Below are positions 26,501 to 38,655 of a stretch of 64,000 nt of DNA, in pieces. This stretch comes from Orthonyx spaldingii (taxonomy: Eukaryota > Chordata > Aves > Passeriformes > Orthonychidae), in NCBI GenBank assembly GCA_013397795.1, contig VZTJ01001641.1, forward strand, positions 1-64,000. Reading direction: 5' to 3'. The first letter of the stretch is position 1. Every line of letters begins with the position of its first letter. The position numbers and the translations under genes were made by a program. Below the pieces are notes generated by a model. That model saw only the letters and a program-made list of their open reading frames with translations. It had not been told where the DNA came from and searched no databases.

Positions 26501-29500
26501 AACAAATCAGACATAAACGCCAATGACAGAATTTGCTCTGGCCATGGTTGAGAACAAAAAAAACCCCAAATCTGCAGCCTTGGAAAAATGAATCTGAGCA
26601 AACTACTATAATATTCTAGAAAGATGCTGCTGAATTCCTTAGAACAGATTGCAGAATTCTTTAATTTAACCAAAACAATAGAACTGACTAGTCCAGGTTC
26701 TGTTTACATATGCATGGGTGCTACGGTGAAGCATAGAACACTGTCCAGACAGTATAATGACACTCACAACACACACAGATCAAGTGCCACTGCTAATGCC
26801 ACACTCTGTGGATTCTTCTAATTCAAAGTTCTCTAAGGTTGAATTCAATCTTAGAGCATTTGAGTTGGCTAGATTTAAAAATGCAAAACAAGGCATCCAA
26901 AGTCACAAGACTAGACTTTCCTCCTTTTCTTTAGGAACAGATTAAAAAATATGGAAAAAAAATTAAATTAAACAGCTCACAAGGATATTACAAAGATTTT
27001 GCACTATCACTAAACTGCTGACAATATACTCACACTTGTTACCAAGATTCATAGCTATACTTTCTCAAGGGACATTCAGCACCTTCACAATACATGTTAT
27101 AGGATTAAATATAATAGTTGACAATAACCAGGAGCTTAGTGTTCCACAGCAGGCTCATGACAGTATCACATTTTGTATATCACAACAATCAGATGGCTCA
27201 CTAAAATCTACTCATCTCTACTGAAGTAATTTTTGCAAGATATTACCCTGACAGGCACAAACTGATTTTTTTAACAGCATGTAGGAGTTACATGTTTTTC
27301 AATGAGGGGACTGTGGGCATCTGACAGAACTGGATGGCTTAGTTTGCATGCAGTCTACACCAGGAAGGATCAGGTTCCACATTTCACTTTTAGTTCCCAA
27401 GTGGGATCCCCATTCTAAGCAGTAACAAGTACACTGTGTTTGAATTTTTTTTTTTTTAAGTTGGTACCAGAAATAGAGGAAGAATCAAATTATGCTTCCA
27501 TTCCCACTCTATATTTACCCTGCCTCAGTTAAGTCAGTTTTGTGACCCCTCTCTTCAAGATCACAGTTAGTGGTTCCATAGCTCATAAGAAGGCACGGAA
27601 TTACATGGCAGAAATTGCCTTTTCACATCCTAGATAGCTGTGATGAATAGAAGCAGTCTTCACTAGACTGAGAGAGCCACCAGGACTGTTTCAATCTTCT
27701 GAAAAGTCCTGTCTCTTTGCATTTTCTTGCACCTTCCCAACTCAAAACATTTCTCCTAGCTTTACCCCAAGATGAAGGAAAGTATCTGCAGAATGAAGGC
27801 TCTTAACTAGGAAGGAGGAGCTGGATCATCCGAGCAGAAAACCAAGTTTCTCCCTTGAACTCATGGCATTTTGCAGTGGACTTACGGAAGGTCCTGAGAG
27901 CTTCCAGCTTCTAGGTGGAACACATGGTAGGCAGTTAATATTCCCTGAATTTTACTTCTAATTGACAACTTCTCCATCCTAGTCTCTATCACTAGATTAC
28001 TTGTTTCGTTTTCAGAAAGACAAGTATAGTGCTTACTGCTACTTCAGATTGAACCAAGCCTTCCAAACCTTGCCAATACAGACATCAGACTTCACAGGAA
28101 AAGCGGGACTTTCAGCAGCTTCAGTAGTAAGCTTTGAAGTTGTCTCTGCTGCAGCATTTGAAGCTAAGACAAAGCATTAATTAAAGCAGAGAGGAATCGC
28201 TTGTGCCAAAGCAATGCACATTTAAGGAGCCACATAAAACTACTGAAGCCAGGAGGAATATGCTGAGAACATTTCTCAGGAAACTTGTGAATATTCAAGT
28301 AAATACCTAACAGATTAAAAAAAAAAAATATTAAGAATGAAAAGGAAACTGATTTTGATAGACAATATTTTGTGTGAAAATGTTGCTGAACACCAAAAAG
28401 GAGATTTTTCTTTTTACCACAAGCTTAGCAGTTTGTTCCATTTACCCCGCATCTCAGAACACATCATTGATGGTGGAGCTGTACAAGAACATATGGAGAA
28501 CTGTCTTCAAGAATATTCATTCATCAGTGTTTTGATTACAAGCACAATTTTTTCAAATATACTAAATGCAAAGAGAAAAAAAAATACATTAAAACCCCAA
28601 TATGATCAACTGCATCATCAAAGCAGCCCTTCACATGAGAACAGCACAAATGCCTTAGGGGAAGCCATCTGTCTCCTCTACTGAGCTTTGAAAACATGCA
28701 AAGTTGTGTTCATATCCTTTGTTCAATACCTGACTATTGTCAGTGGCCCATAGGTGGAAGGCAAATTTCCCCTGTGCCACACTCTTATCATGAGGATCAA
28801 CACAGCATTATCAGAAGGAACACTTCTGTATTTACACACTTTCATTCTAGACGTATGCAATAAAGAAGTAGCAAAGACTTTTTCTTACTTATGTTTGACA
28901 TACATATACAGTGATACAGGTTATTAATAGTGATAAAGTCTTGCAACAATGTTTCAAGAATGAAGACTTGTATAACAGAAGTTTACCTAAACCAGTTTTG
29001 CTATCTGAACAGCAATCATGTTCTTGACTTTCTCCAAATAACCGCACCATTCAAAACTTGACACATTATTTTACAATGTGCTTGCTTTTCTTCATTTTAA
29101 TGACAGAATGCCACGGATACCTTAATTTAGACAAGAAAGGAAGTGGTAGTTGCAAAAAAAGTTAGCAGAAGATATTTATTCCCACTGTAGGAAAAGCCTC
29201 ATACTTTTACTCTCAGACACTGTTAAATACTGTTAGAATGGCTTCTGCAAGCGTGGTTATCTATGTAGAGGTCACAGGAGTCACTGCATCACAGCCCAAA
29301 GCCTGAAGATGACTTTACAGTGGGTAACTTCTGTAGCAGCAGCTATAAACTGACTGAAAATAAGGTAGACTAGGATACAGTGAGATCAGGTTTACAAAAA
29401 GAAGGCTTATAAAGATTAGGAATTTTAATTAAAATAAATTGCATGTGTGATGTATACCCTAATTTTCTATTTTCCCACCTTTTGAGCTAAGAATTCAAAT

Positions 29501-29745
29501 GCAGTATTTTAAATCCAGTTCTGAGTACAGTTCATCTCAGTTCCTTACAAAATGTACTGTTTCTTTTCTTGATTTGATTTTACCATGTACATGTACCTTA
29601 TACTAACCGAACCCATTCTCCACACAGCAGTACTTAAAACTGGCAAAATTGAATAGAAAAAACACTGTTTATGTTTGATTAGGCATAATCAATAATAATT
29701 CATGGACAACCTTACAGAAAAAAAGTTTAAGATGAGCATATATTA
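20546..29745. other. KCNMA1 intron, mid part; no confirmed gene
   Basis: AT-rich intronic sequence. It contains the exon-like segment listed at 21190-21273, a short TA run near 21062-21071, a T16 run at about 25681-25696, and an A/C-rich stretch at about 25109-25150. Short reading frames here lack domains and codon structure I can recognise. Confidence 0.6.
21190..21273 (+). other. Exon-like segment with strong splice signals, antisense to KCNMA1 (unproven)
   Basis: A pyrimidine-rich run ending TTTCTTTCTCTCTTCAG precedes base 21190, and GTAAGTA follows base 21273. The 84 bp between is 28 codons and is open in one phase-0 frame, beginning VVDISALRNSLSW and ending NNCTCSRTS with three cysteines; the other two frames contain stops. 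I do not recognise the peptide. Strong splice-like pairs occur by chance in long introns, so this may be a cryptic or non-coding RNA exon, or nothing. It lies about 0.65 kb from the LTR-like block. Confidence 0.25.
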
Positions 29746-29856
29746 ATCATAGAATATGCTAAATTTGAAGGGATGCATCAGGATCAATGTGTCCAACTTC
29801 TGGTCCTGCACGGGACACCCCAAGAATCACCATGTGCCTGAGAGCATTGTCCAAAA
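29746..29856 (-). mobile_element. CR1-type LINE 3' fragment, second subfamily, reverse orientation
   Basis: The plus strand reads ATCATAGAATATGCTAAATTTG, then GGATGCATCAGGATCAATGTG, CTGGTCCTGCACGGGACACC and CATGTGCCTGAGAGCATTGTCC. This is the reverse complement of an older avian CR1 3' variant that differs from the copy at 18301. About 110 bp survive, heavily 5'-truncated and without coding sequence. The subfamily is assigned only by the characteristic word CTGCAC-GGGACACCCC; the exact name is uncertain. Confidence 0.88.
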
Positions 29857-32800
29857 TATACTACAAAAAAAATACTAAAGGCAAGCTGGCGGGGAAAAAA
29901 CTTAAATCAGCCACCTTTATTCCCATATTACAGTGTCATAGCTGATAAAAATGGTCTTCTTGGTCCTAGATATCACCTCATATGGGGAAGTTAGCATGCT
30001 CTTATTTTTATTATTTTAGTTTTACCACTGCATTATTTCTTTAAGTACAAGATCCATTGAAATTACCACAGTTTCCTAAAAATACAAGGTGCAGTGACAA
30101 TCAGAAATGCTACATCTACATGTAGCACCTACATGTTTTAAAGACATACATGCAATAGAAGAACTTTCCTACAAGATTGTGGGCAGAAGCCCACTCTTTG
30201 ATCCAAAGCAAAAAGGCCTGCAAAAAACCTCTTTGCTACTGTCAATAACCAATAAATATTCAGAAAATGCATAACTGGAACTTAAACTAGCTGCAGTTAC
30301 CATAGAAACAAACAAGACTTACTCAACACTTCCTACTCTATTCCATTATCATTATCTCATGAACTTAAATGGAGAACATTGTTCCTATTCCTATGGAAAC
30401 CCTGGAAATAACCCACATCATTGTCACAGATTAAGGCAACCTAGAACTCATCTCTTGGATTCATTTATGTGCCACCAAAGGCTATGAAAGATTAAAAATA
30501 ACCAAAGTTCACTTCTCAATAGAGATGAGCAGAATCTAAACTATTCCTTATGAAAAGTAGGTAGGCAAGTACCAAACACTGACGACCAGTTTACAATCTA
30601 TTAATAACTGCAATGATCAGATTTGTGCAGTTACACTGACACATTGCAAAGTACATTCTCAGGAGCTTAGGCACTGTCTTTTTACAAATGCCCTTACTCA
30701 GAAAGACTCTGCCTTTTCATCCTTATGTCATTTCTCTTCCTTGTTGACCATGATGAGGAAAAGGCAACTTTTATATAAATGTAATAGTGTATAATCTAAA
30801 ATACATACATAACTCTTTCCATCTCAGATGAACTAAAACAACAAACAAAAACAAACAAAACCAAGACAGAAAAAAAAAAACCAAAAAAAACCACACACAA
30901 ACAGAAAAAAGACCAAAAAAAACCCCTAAACCCCCACAAACAAACAAACAAACAAAAAAATAGAAGAAAAAAAAGGGGTGGGCCACAAACAAAACCACAC
31001 CACCCAAACCACTCAGGACACAGAACATCCTGTGCAGTCAGATCTGGAAGCTGAGAAAGTCTCCCTCTAAGTTCAGCTAAAGGGAAAATATGGCACTATT
31101 TATTTTTGCCTGACTAGGGGATTCTATAGGTCACACCACAATTTGCTTAACTATCTAAGAAAAATTGTAATGTGAGAGCCAACAGACTGCAAAACAAATT
31201 CTTTTATGAAAAACACATGTGCTTCACTGCTGAAAAACTAATGTCAGATTCGGACTTGTAAAAGGCTTGGAATACTGGGAGTATGAAAGACTAAATCACT
31301 GAAGAATAGATTCAGTTTCTGTTGTCTAGTCAATTAATTCATTTTATTCTAAATTAAGTCCTATTCAGATTAACTGCATCCTAAGAACATTACACATGCT
31401 CAGAAAAAAAAAAAGGTAATTTCACAAGAAGATTGGTTAGAAGAGATTTCCAGGATGAAAGGGTCCAATTTGAAAGAAAAAGAAAGAAGAAAATTTATGA
31501 GAGCTTCGCTTATCCTGGAGAAAACTTACTAAACTCCTTATTTGAATTCTGAGATGTTGCATACTCATGTTGGCTCTAGATTTCTCTTCTTGCTTTGAAA
31601 ATCTAGTGAAATAGTTGATATTGATAAGAACACTGTCAAAAAATGTATACGTATACCAAATGGATGTGCTTCTCCAATATCTTGTCTGCCAAAGATCAAA
31701 TTATCCTTTGAGCTCCTATTCTCATTAAAGTAATGAGACAACAGTCACTGTCTTTGGAATCAGGGAGAAACCCCACAAAATTTCTGTATGGTTAAATTTC
31801 ACTTTGGCTGCCAGACAACTAGTACTTATCACAAGAGGTTGTGGGGATTTCCCCCCTCAACATTAAAAGAATTTGAGTCATCTCCTTCAGGAAAAAAAAA
31901 TAAAATTGAAAAGTAAATAAAAAGCAAGAACAAATCAAGTTGTGCAATATATTGAAAAAACCAAAACACACAAGCAAACAAACCCAAAAAGCATATCAAT
32001 TACCTACATATTTTTCCCAGGAAAATTTACTGTAAATTCTTATATAATTAAAGATCCACTGGTTTTCCCTGAATGAGTAGTGAGGCCCTCTACCATTTTT
32101 AATAGTTCTTCACAAGTCCAGTCAAGGGTCTAAAGCTTTCCATAGATTGAACAGTGCCAAACTCAACAATATATGTATGACTTTCTTCTCTATATCATAC
32201 ACTCCATCTAATTAAGGAACTCTTTTTCTTCCTACTCAAATGATATAATGATCATTTCAGAAAGCAAAATCAGTTCATAAATATGTTTAATATCCTACAT
32301 CTTTAATTACGAATGTGTCTGATTCTTCTTTGAGAAACCCACCTCAGGAATCTGATACTTCCATATTCTACAGGATTTTATAGCACTTCAAAGTAAATCA
32401 GTATTTCCCTGAACAGATTTTAAGTAAACTGTTACCTTTTACTGTTATATATATTTACACCACTTAACATCAAATGCAAACAGAACTGCACGAGTTAAAT
32501 TAGCATGTTCGTAAATCATGTGCTTATGCAGTTTAACGTGGACACATTTTTTAACCATACATCAAGTTCACATCTACATAAATATTTAAGAGCAAAAGTC
32601 ACATTTTCAAAGGTTGTACCACCAAGAACATTATGTTCCAGCTGTGCTTCTCAGACCTAAAGTATGAGGAAAAAAGGATACTCTGACCACAAAATTGTAG
32701 GCACCATGCCTAGCCAGGTGCACTACTTGAAAAACAAAACCAGTTTCTAAGTCTGGATCACCTTATACAAATCTCTTCCTCAAAGCCTGTCCTTCAGATG

Positions 32801-35800
32801 AAACTGGGTAGTGTGAATATTTCTTTATGCCTAAACCATGTCTGAAATGTCAGGAATAGAATGTAGCTGCTAAGCAGTAAGAATGTCTATTTCTATTTCT
32901 GTACTTTATCTTTACTATATTCACATAAACTACTAAAACAAATGCAATTTTAGTACAATTCCATGCACAGGTCACTTTTACATCTCTAACAGACAAGAAT
33001 TACAGTCTAGGAGACACTCAGTTGACATGATGATAAAGCAAGTGATGGTCAAATGCTTTGAAAATTCAGTGGTTTCTCCCATTCTCGTTTCTCCTAATGC
33101 TCCCAACAGTAACAACAAGGTTTTAATTTCTCCTCTTTGTTTAGTCTTAAAATGTAATTCTCCCCCTATTGAAAGGAACAGGAAGAGAGGAGATTTCAAA
33201 TATGGTTGGGTTTTTTCAACCCTCATTTCAGATACAGAACTCTTCCTTCCCTCACATCCACCAATGAATTAAACATTTTTAAGAAAACTAATGTGGAGGG
33301 GAATCATCTCTGTTGAACACTTCAGTGTTTTTCTCTGAATTGATTAAATCATTTCACTAATTGTCTCCAATGACCCAGACCATGAATAACATGTAATATC
33401 CCTTACTTTACAGCAGGTGCACTAAAACACAGAATTATGTAAATTATTTTGGAAGAAAAAGTATTTTCTGACTAAAAACAAGTTTTCAAATCATTATATG
33501 GCTACAATGTTGCCTAAGGCCTTCAAGTTTGCATCTGTTGTATAAATAGAAACATTTGATTTCACTAGAGAATTGTACAAATAATCCAATGTCAAGGTAA
33601 ATGTCCAATTTTGTACTATACTACGAAGCTATAACCTTTAAACATGTATGCTGTCTTGTATTTTCCATACCATTGGCATTTATTTTCTTCACCCATGGGT
33701 AACCATAAAGTTGAAAAATTAAAGAGGTAATTACAGAAACACCCACTATTTAAATATTTGTTTCAACATTCATAAAGCACCTGGGCAAACTGGTCTGATA
33801 AATTAGAAAACTGTTTTGTAAGGTTACTAGGGAAGAAATAAAAGCTGTATCAGACATGTCAAAGATATGGTGACAGACTGCAGCAGAGAGAGTTCCAAAA
33901 AGCAGCCCATTTACATTTCACAAAAAGCACTTGACATTCCACTAAGATTCATTGTGAAGAAAATGACTGTACAGGTAAGAATAATGATGGGAGTTTTTCC
34001 GTGAGCAGAAAACACAAATAAGCTTCCACCTTGCACTGATGCGTGTTCCACACTGTGCTAACTTGTCTCCTTCACTTCCCAAATAAACCCAGGCACCAGT
34101 TCCACAAGAGCTGTCAGATGATCAAGCTGAAGTTCAATTTTAACTCTTTCCCAAGTACATTTTCATTAGACTGCTTTTTAAGCTTTTTTGTAAACATTGG
34201 ATGTATAAGATTGATTTTAAACTCTCACAGAGTAAAAGTGTACTATAATTTCTTCAACTGCAGGTATCTCATACAATTTTGATTTCATAGAACTGTGAAA
34301 ACACTAGTTCTTTCTTCTTCAGGGGAAAAGAAAAGGTTCCACACTTCAATTCAGAAATATAAGAACTGGTGGGAACAGGCTTTATTCAATTAGTAGAAAT
34401 CCCCGAGTAAGTCCGAATATTTTCAAACAATACACTTCAATATAAATATTGATTTGATTTTGCTACATCTTATATCTAAAAAGAATGTGAGTGTTACTCT
34501 CTAGTACACATGTTCATTGAAGCAGTTAACCTTCAGCAAATATTCTCAGAAAGGAAAATTTAAATGAACAGCCAATGTTCATTCTGGAAATGGTCCTCCA
34601 TAAATTATATCCTGTCAATTCAAATACTGAATTTGATGAGTGCTATATTAAAATAAATGCACCTTGTTTTCTAAACCGACCAAAAATAACTAACGGGTTC
34701 CATGCATTGCTACTTATTTCTCAGATGGTCAGTCATATTGATAAACCCAGATGTGCACAATACGTGCTACTGTACTTTGGCAAGACTAGAAATAAACTCT
34801 TGGAAATGACCTAACTCAATGACAATGGCCAGCTAATCCCTTATAAAATGCAATGGCCAACTCCAAGTACAAAAAAAAATACCCCAAAGAAATAAATGAT
34901 GTCCTCAAACAGTGTTGAGTAAATTCTCCCACTATATTGAATAAAATGATTTTATATTATGTATATTAGGTTTTGGTCCCAAATTGTTGGTTTATATCTT
35001 TGTTCACATATAGCCCAGTAAAACCACACAGGGCAATTTCTGCTGCATAGGTGGGAGCAGAGGACTCTGGGTTTGGGGGTTTCTAGCCTTGATACTTACA
35101 TTGGAACTAGAAGCATGACTTCAGAATCTTTCCTTTTTAATGCTGAAGATGTCAGGCAACATGCAAAATGCTGTTTTTTAAAAGACTGTCAATATGGCAG
35201 CTGCACATAGAAGAGATGTAGTGCTAAAAGCAGTAATGGAACATGCTTTCCAGCTATTGATAAAAGTCAGCAACTAACACAAACAAAAGTGAAGAAGGTA
35301 TTTTTAGGAAAAATAATCAAAAAATATTCTTGCAGAACCAAAAAACAGAGTGGCAATTAAGTCACATAAACTTTGTCCTGTAAAAGACTTGAGTATGAAG
35401 TGCAATCTCTATTCTTTTCCTGCATTCCCTCCCTCACCCAAATAATTACTCTGTAGCCCAAAACAGACTCACCATAAAATATCTCTTAACCAAAGTAAAC
35501 AATCAAAGACACAAATCCTTTTTAAGTTGAACCCAAACTAGTTACAAAGTTGCAATAGCATTCTCCGAAGTTTTAACTGGGATTTAAATCACTTTAGCTT
35601 CTCATTTATAAGTACATGCATTCTAAAAGGGAAACTAATCAAAATGACACAGGAAATACTTTTTACTGCAGCGAACTCCACAGAAAACCCTTTCATTTTA
35701 ATATTTGACAAGGTTCTAAATAAATTATGTTTAAATAAAGTAAAAAACTACAAAGTTTTTTTCAGTGGAACTTTAAACTACATATTACCAATATGTGGCT

Positions 35801-36328
35801 CCATTTGGAACGTAACTGTTCACATATTTGAAGGATTTCTAAGGCAATAAAGAAAAATATGAAGAGAATATAAAATCATTACTAGTCTATTGAAAATACC
35901 ACAAATCTCGTTGCATAGCCAATTCAATCTTGTCTTTGCTTTGTCTTTAGTTCTGACCACTTTCTGCATTTGTAACTGGCTTATTTTCCAAGTTGGCTTC
36001 CATTTTTCCCAGTAAGATTTTTCTTTCATATAAAATAGGTCTATAGTTTTAACACCCAATATGAAGTTAATAAACTTGCTGTTTGTAGTACAGCTCAAAA
36101 TCATGGAGCCAGAGTACTGAAATAGGCTGGGGAGTGGTCTTGAAGTCAGTTTTTCTTACTTGCTGTCTCTGCCTCTCTTGCAGTGGGAATTAGTCTGCTA
36201 TTTTACAGAGAAAATTGGGATTGACTCAGTGCTGATGCAACAAACCAATCCAAAATCCTCCACTAATACTGTGACACAGTGCTTCATAAAAATGTTCTTT
36301 CAAATGAAAACATAGAAAATCATAGAAA
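29857..36328. other. KCNMA1 downstream intron, proximal part; no other gene seen
   Basis: AT-rich intron immediately 3' of the exon in the gene's direction. Apart from the A/C-rich tract at 30830-31016, no repeat or coding segment was recognised. No second KCNMA1 exon was identified by eye. Confidence 0.65.
30830..31016. repeat. A/C-rich low-complexity tract with CAAA repeats
   Basis: Nearly free of T, and poor in G until the short GGGGTGGG near 30975. It contains (CAAA)n-like runs at about 30841-30860 and 30937-30956, plus CCAAAA and CCACAC words. On the KCNMA1 sense strand the transcript here would be U/G-rich. The long minus-strand reading frame across it is a composition artefact made of Phe, Val, Leu, Cys and Gly. 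Confidence 0.9.
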
Positions 36329-36334
36329 ACTTAC
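36329..36334 (-). promoter_or_regulatory. KCNMA1: Splice donor of the KCNMA1 exon
   Basis: Minus-strand GTAAGT directly follows the CTT (Leu) codon that ends the exon, a full match to the U1 consensus in the intronic positions. The next residue in the channel, Val, would come from the following exon. Just downstream in the intron, 36311-36330 holds a near-perfect 10-bp tandem pair (CATAGAAAAT and CATAGAAAAC on the plus strand). Confidence 0.9.
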
Positions 36335-36499
36335 AAGTACTCTGCCAGTTAATGTCTGGGCAGATATCATGACTCCTGCCCAATCCTTCACAGACGTCAT
36401 CCATCCCACTTCTGCTGCCACATTCTCCTCTTTTTCATCTGTTGGTTTGCAGGTTCCATCTGCCTGTGTATCTCCACCACCATTGATCTTCTGGGCCTC
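36335..36499 (-). CDS. KCNMA1: Internal coding exon of the BK channel alpha subunit (S0-S1 linker to start of S1)
   Basis: This exon encodes 55 residues of the pore-forming alpha subunit of the large-conductance calcium- and voltage-activated potassium channel of the plasma membrane. Read on the minus strand it opens EAQKINGGGDTQADG and closes with VGWMTSVKDWAGVMISAQ followed by TLTGRVL, which matches vertebrate Slo1 from the middle of the S0-S1 linker to the first residues of S1. The Asp of VKDW (codon 36385-36383) corresponds to mammalian Asp99, known from work on Slo1 as a voltage-sensor-side Mg2+ ligand. The acceptor reads TTTGCAG before GAG, the donor is GTAAGT after CTT, and length (165 bp) and phase (0/0) fit the known exon. 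Compared with my memory of the human protein, the linker has one extra residue and a GGGDT/TCKPT/EEN pattern that I recall from bird Slo1. The exon has no start codon of its own: an ATG at 36505-36503 lies in the intron. Identification is from recognition, not a search. Confidence 0.96.
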
Positions 36500-36540
36500 C
36501 TGCAAAGTAAGTACTTGGGTTACTTAATGTTTAGCTATTT
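36500..36540 (-). promoter_or_regulatory. KCNMA1: Splice acceptor region of the KCNMA1 exon
   Basis: The minus strand reads CTTACTTTGCAG immediately before the GAG codon at 36499, with AG at 36501-36500. The pyrimidine tract is short and interrupted. A branch-point-like GCTAAAC lies at 36535-36529, putting the candidate branch A about 32 nt upstream of the exon, a normal distance. The AG is certain from the reading frame; the branch point is inferred. Confidence 0.85.
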
Positions 36541-38406
36541 GACAGTGAAAGCTAGTATACAGGTATGGCCAAGAAATGCTATAAAAAAGAGAAAATCTAT
36601 CGTCCTGCATCCCTGCTAGATGAAATTAAGAACCCACTTGGCCATATCTCTTTAGAAATAAGAGAAATAAAAATGTCCTATAAGGTACCAGATTAACTAG
36701 ATAATAACACTCTCCTTGACATTACATCTTCAAAACATATACTTAGTACCAAATATGATATACGTGCCTTCCTTGCAAGCAATATAATTGACAACAGCTC
36801 TGTATGCAATTATGGAGTTACATATAAATGAATTTGCCAGACATACACTGAAAGACCTTTCGATGCATCAGTTCAACATAATGCACACTAGGTGTGAACA
36901 TAATTTATGTACAATTTTAATTTACTATCACTAGAATTAATTAACTGAGTAAACCTTCACTGAGAAGCGTGATGCAACAAGACAGCAATTATCAAGTGTG
37001 AGGGGAACAAAATACATCATAGAGAATCTGTAGGGAGCTGCGACACTATCAGTGAACCTGTGTTTCAATGGAACGGTTTAATATATCACAGGAATTATTG
37101 TGTCAGTAAGTGGCTCTCACAGAACGAAGAGCTAGAAATTAGAGGAGCCTCAGCTGCACCAAGCTCACTGATGAGTCACATGCAGTGGAATTCATATCAG
37201 TCTCTCATGGATGCTGCAGCAAGGATGTTATGCTCTGTAACTGCCTGCTATGTGCTAGAGTCACGGGTGCTGCACAAACATCAAGGGAAACGACGGAAAA
37301 GCCGTGGACTGCACAGTGTTTAAATCATATTGCATGCAAAGTATCAGACTGTGCCATGAGCGTGCCTTTGGTGACAGCATAATACTAATGACTTCCTGAA
37401 TTCTTGACAAGTTATGCTAAACAAGAATAGGAGAGGCAGCAAAACTCAGTGCTGAAGCAAGTGGCGAGCACTTGAACTGTATCCATAGATCTGCATTAGT
37501 GCTCCAAGCACTCTGCACAGAACAACAGCTTGAAAGAACTTGTTTATAGATGACTTGTCTATAGGCCACTAAGCAGGAAATCAATTGCCATTAAGCCCCT
37601 TTGGGATATCTTTTATACAAGCAAAGATGCTTGATGCTGGTTATGTTCACACTAGAAATACTATCCTATGATGGTCAAAACCCACAGGTGTGGGATGGCT
37701 TTGAGGACACAGCTGGACATAAGGGTACAGACACTACCTGAGAGTAACACTGAACTAATAAAACAATTTCATTGAATCTGTCAGCAAAGAACAGTAGAGC
37801 AATGCTAAAAATCTAATATGGAGACCAACAGTTGTTTTTAGAGACTCTCAACATTGCAACTTAATTAGCTAATCAGATTCTTTTTTCTCCGTTAGTTTCC
37901 CTCCCAGAAAGCAGGATCTATGTTCTTAATAGCAATTACAGCACAATGTATGACGTTACTATATTGATAACAACAAATTATTCAGAGTTACAACAGTAAT
38001 TCAGTACACTTCCCAAGCAAATAATGCAACAAGATAAAAATTACTTCGTATTTGCATAACTGGACCTCATTCACTGAGAAATTTGGACACAGTGAATCAG
38101 ATGTTTTGCACTTGGCATTGAAAGACATATCCTGTGCTGCACACACACAGAGCACAACCTGCAGAAGTGAGCTCATTGCAGAGGACAGCAATGTACAGCA
38201 CGGCATCAGGTGCTTCCAGCAGAGCAACGCTTGGCTGGAGCCAACCCGTGACCCAAAGCATCACAAAGCCATATAGATCAGTCCCAAAGAAATGCCTTCA
38301 CCACCAACAGGGTTTCGGTTATAAACCAGGAAAGAGAAAACCAGGCTCTATACACCAGACTTTGTAATAAAATAAAATACTGAAGCTTGAGCAACCTAGA
38401 CATATC
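36541..38406. other. KCNMA1 upstream intron next to the exon; no gene seen
   Basis: AT-rich intron 5' of the exon in the gene's direction. Short open frames at 37060-37380 and 38050-38370 on the plus strand have no recognisable domain. Base composition becomes less AT-rich from about 38100, leading into the GC-rich block. Confidence 0.6.
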
Positions 38407-38655
38407 CCCAAGGCCTCACTGGTGCGAGCCGCTGTCCCCAGGCTCCCTCCCAACTCCCTGTGTGGCCCAGGATGCCATTTCAGCCCCATGCAGGGCTTCC
38501 ACAGCCCTGTCCTAGCCAGCCTTGGTGAGCCCACAGCCAGTTCCCCCTGCCCGACCCACAGGCTGCTGTCCCAGGCTGGTCCCAAGCAGGCTCCAGGCCA
38601 GGGCCTTGTCCCACCACCGCAGCCATGGTGCTGGGCAGGCCCCTGGCCCACAGCT
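38407..38655. other. GC-rich, CpG-poor block of unknown origin
   Basis: About 250 bp of 63-72% G+C per 60-base line, against a background near one-third G+C. Words such as CCCAGGCT, CCAGGCC and CTGGGC recur. CpG is scarce (about four sites), so it is not a typical unmethylated CpG island. All reading frames stay open for long stretches simply because stop codons are AT-rich, so the overlapping frames on both strands are not evidence for a protein. It may be an unnamed repeat, a non-coding exon or a regulatory element. Confidence 0.55.

Noticed and set aside
30771..31028. 85-residue minus-strand reading frame
   Set aside because: It spans the A/C-rich tract and consists largely of Phe, Val, Leu, Cys and Gly. 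The open frame is caused by low complexity.
1..36328. Following KCNMA1 exon (S1-S2 region)
   Set aside because: I looked on the minus strand for codings of YFIDSS, QNFYKDF and FLLYFGLR and saw none. A tblastn search would be decisive; an exon missed by eye remains possible.
36503..36505. ATG upstream of the KCNMA1 exon as a translation start
   Set aside because: It lies across the splice acceptor. The channel's reading frame continues from the preceding exon.
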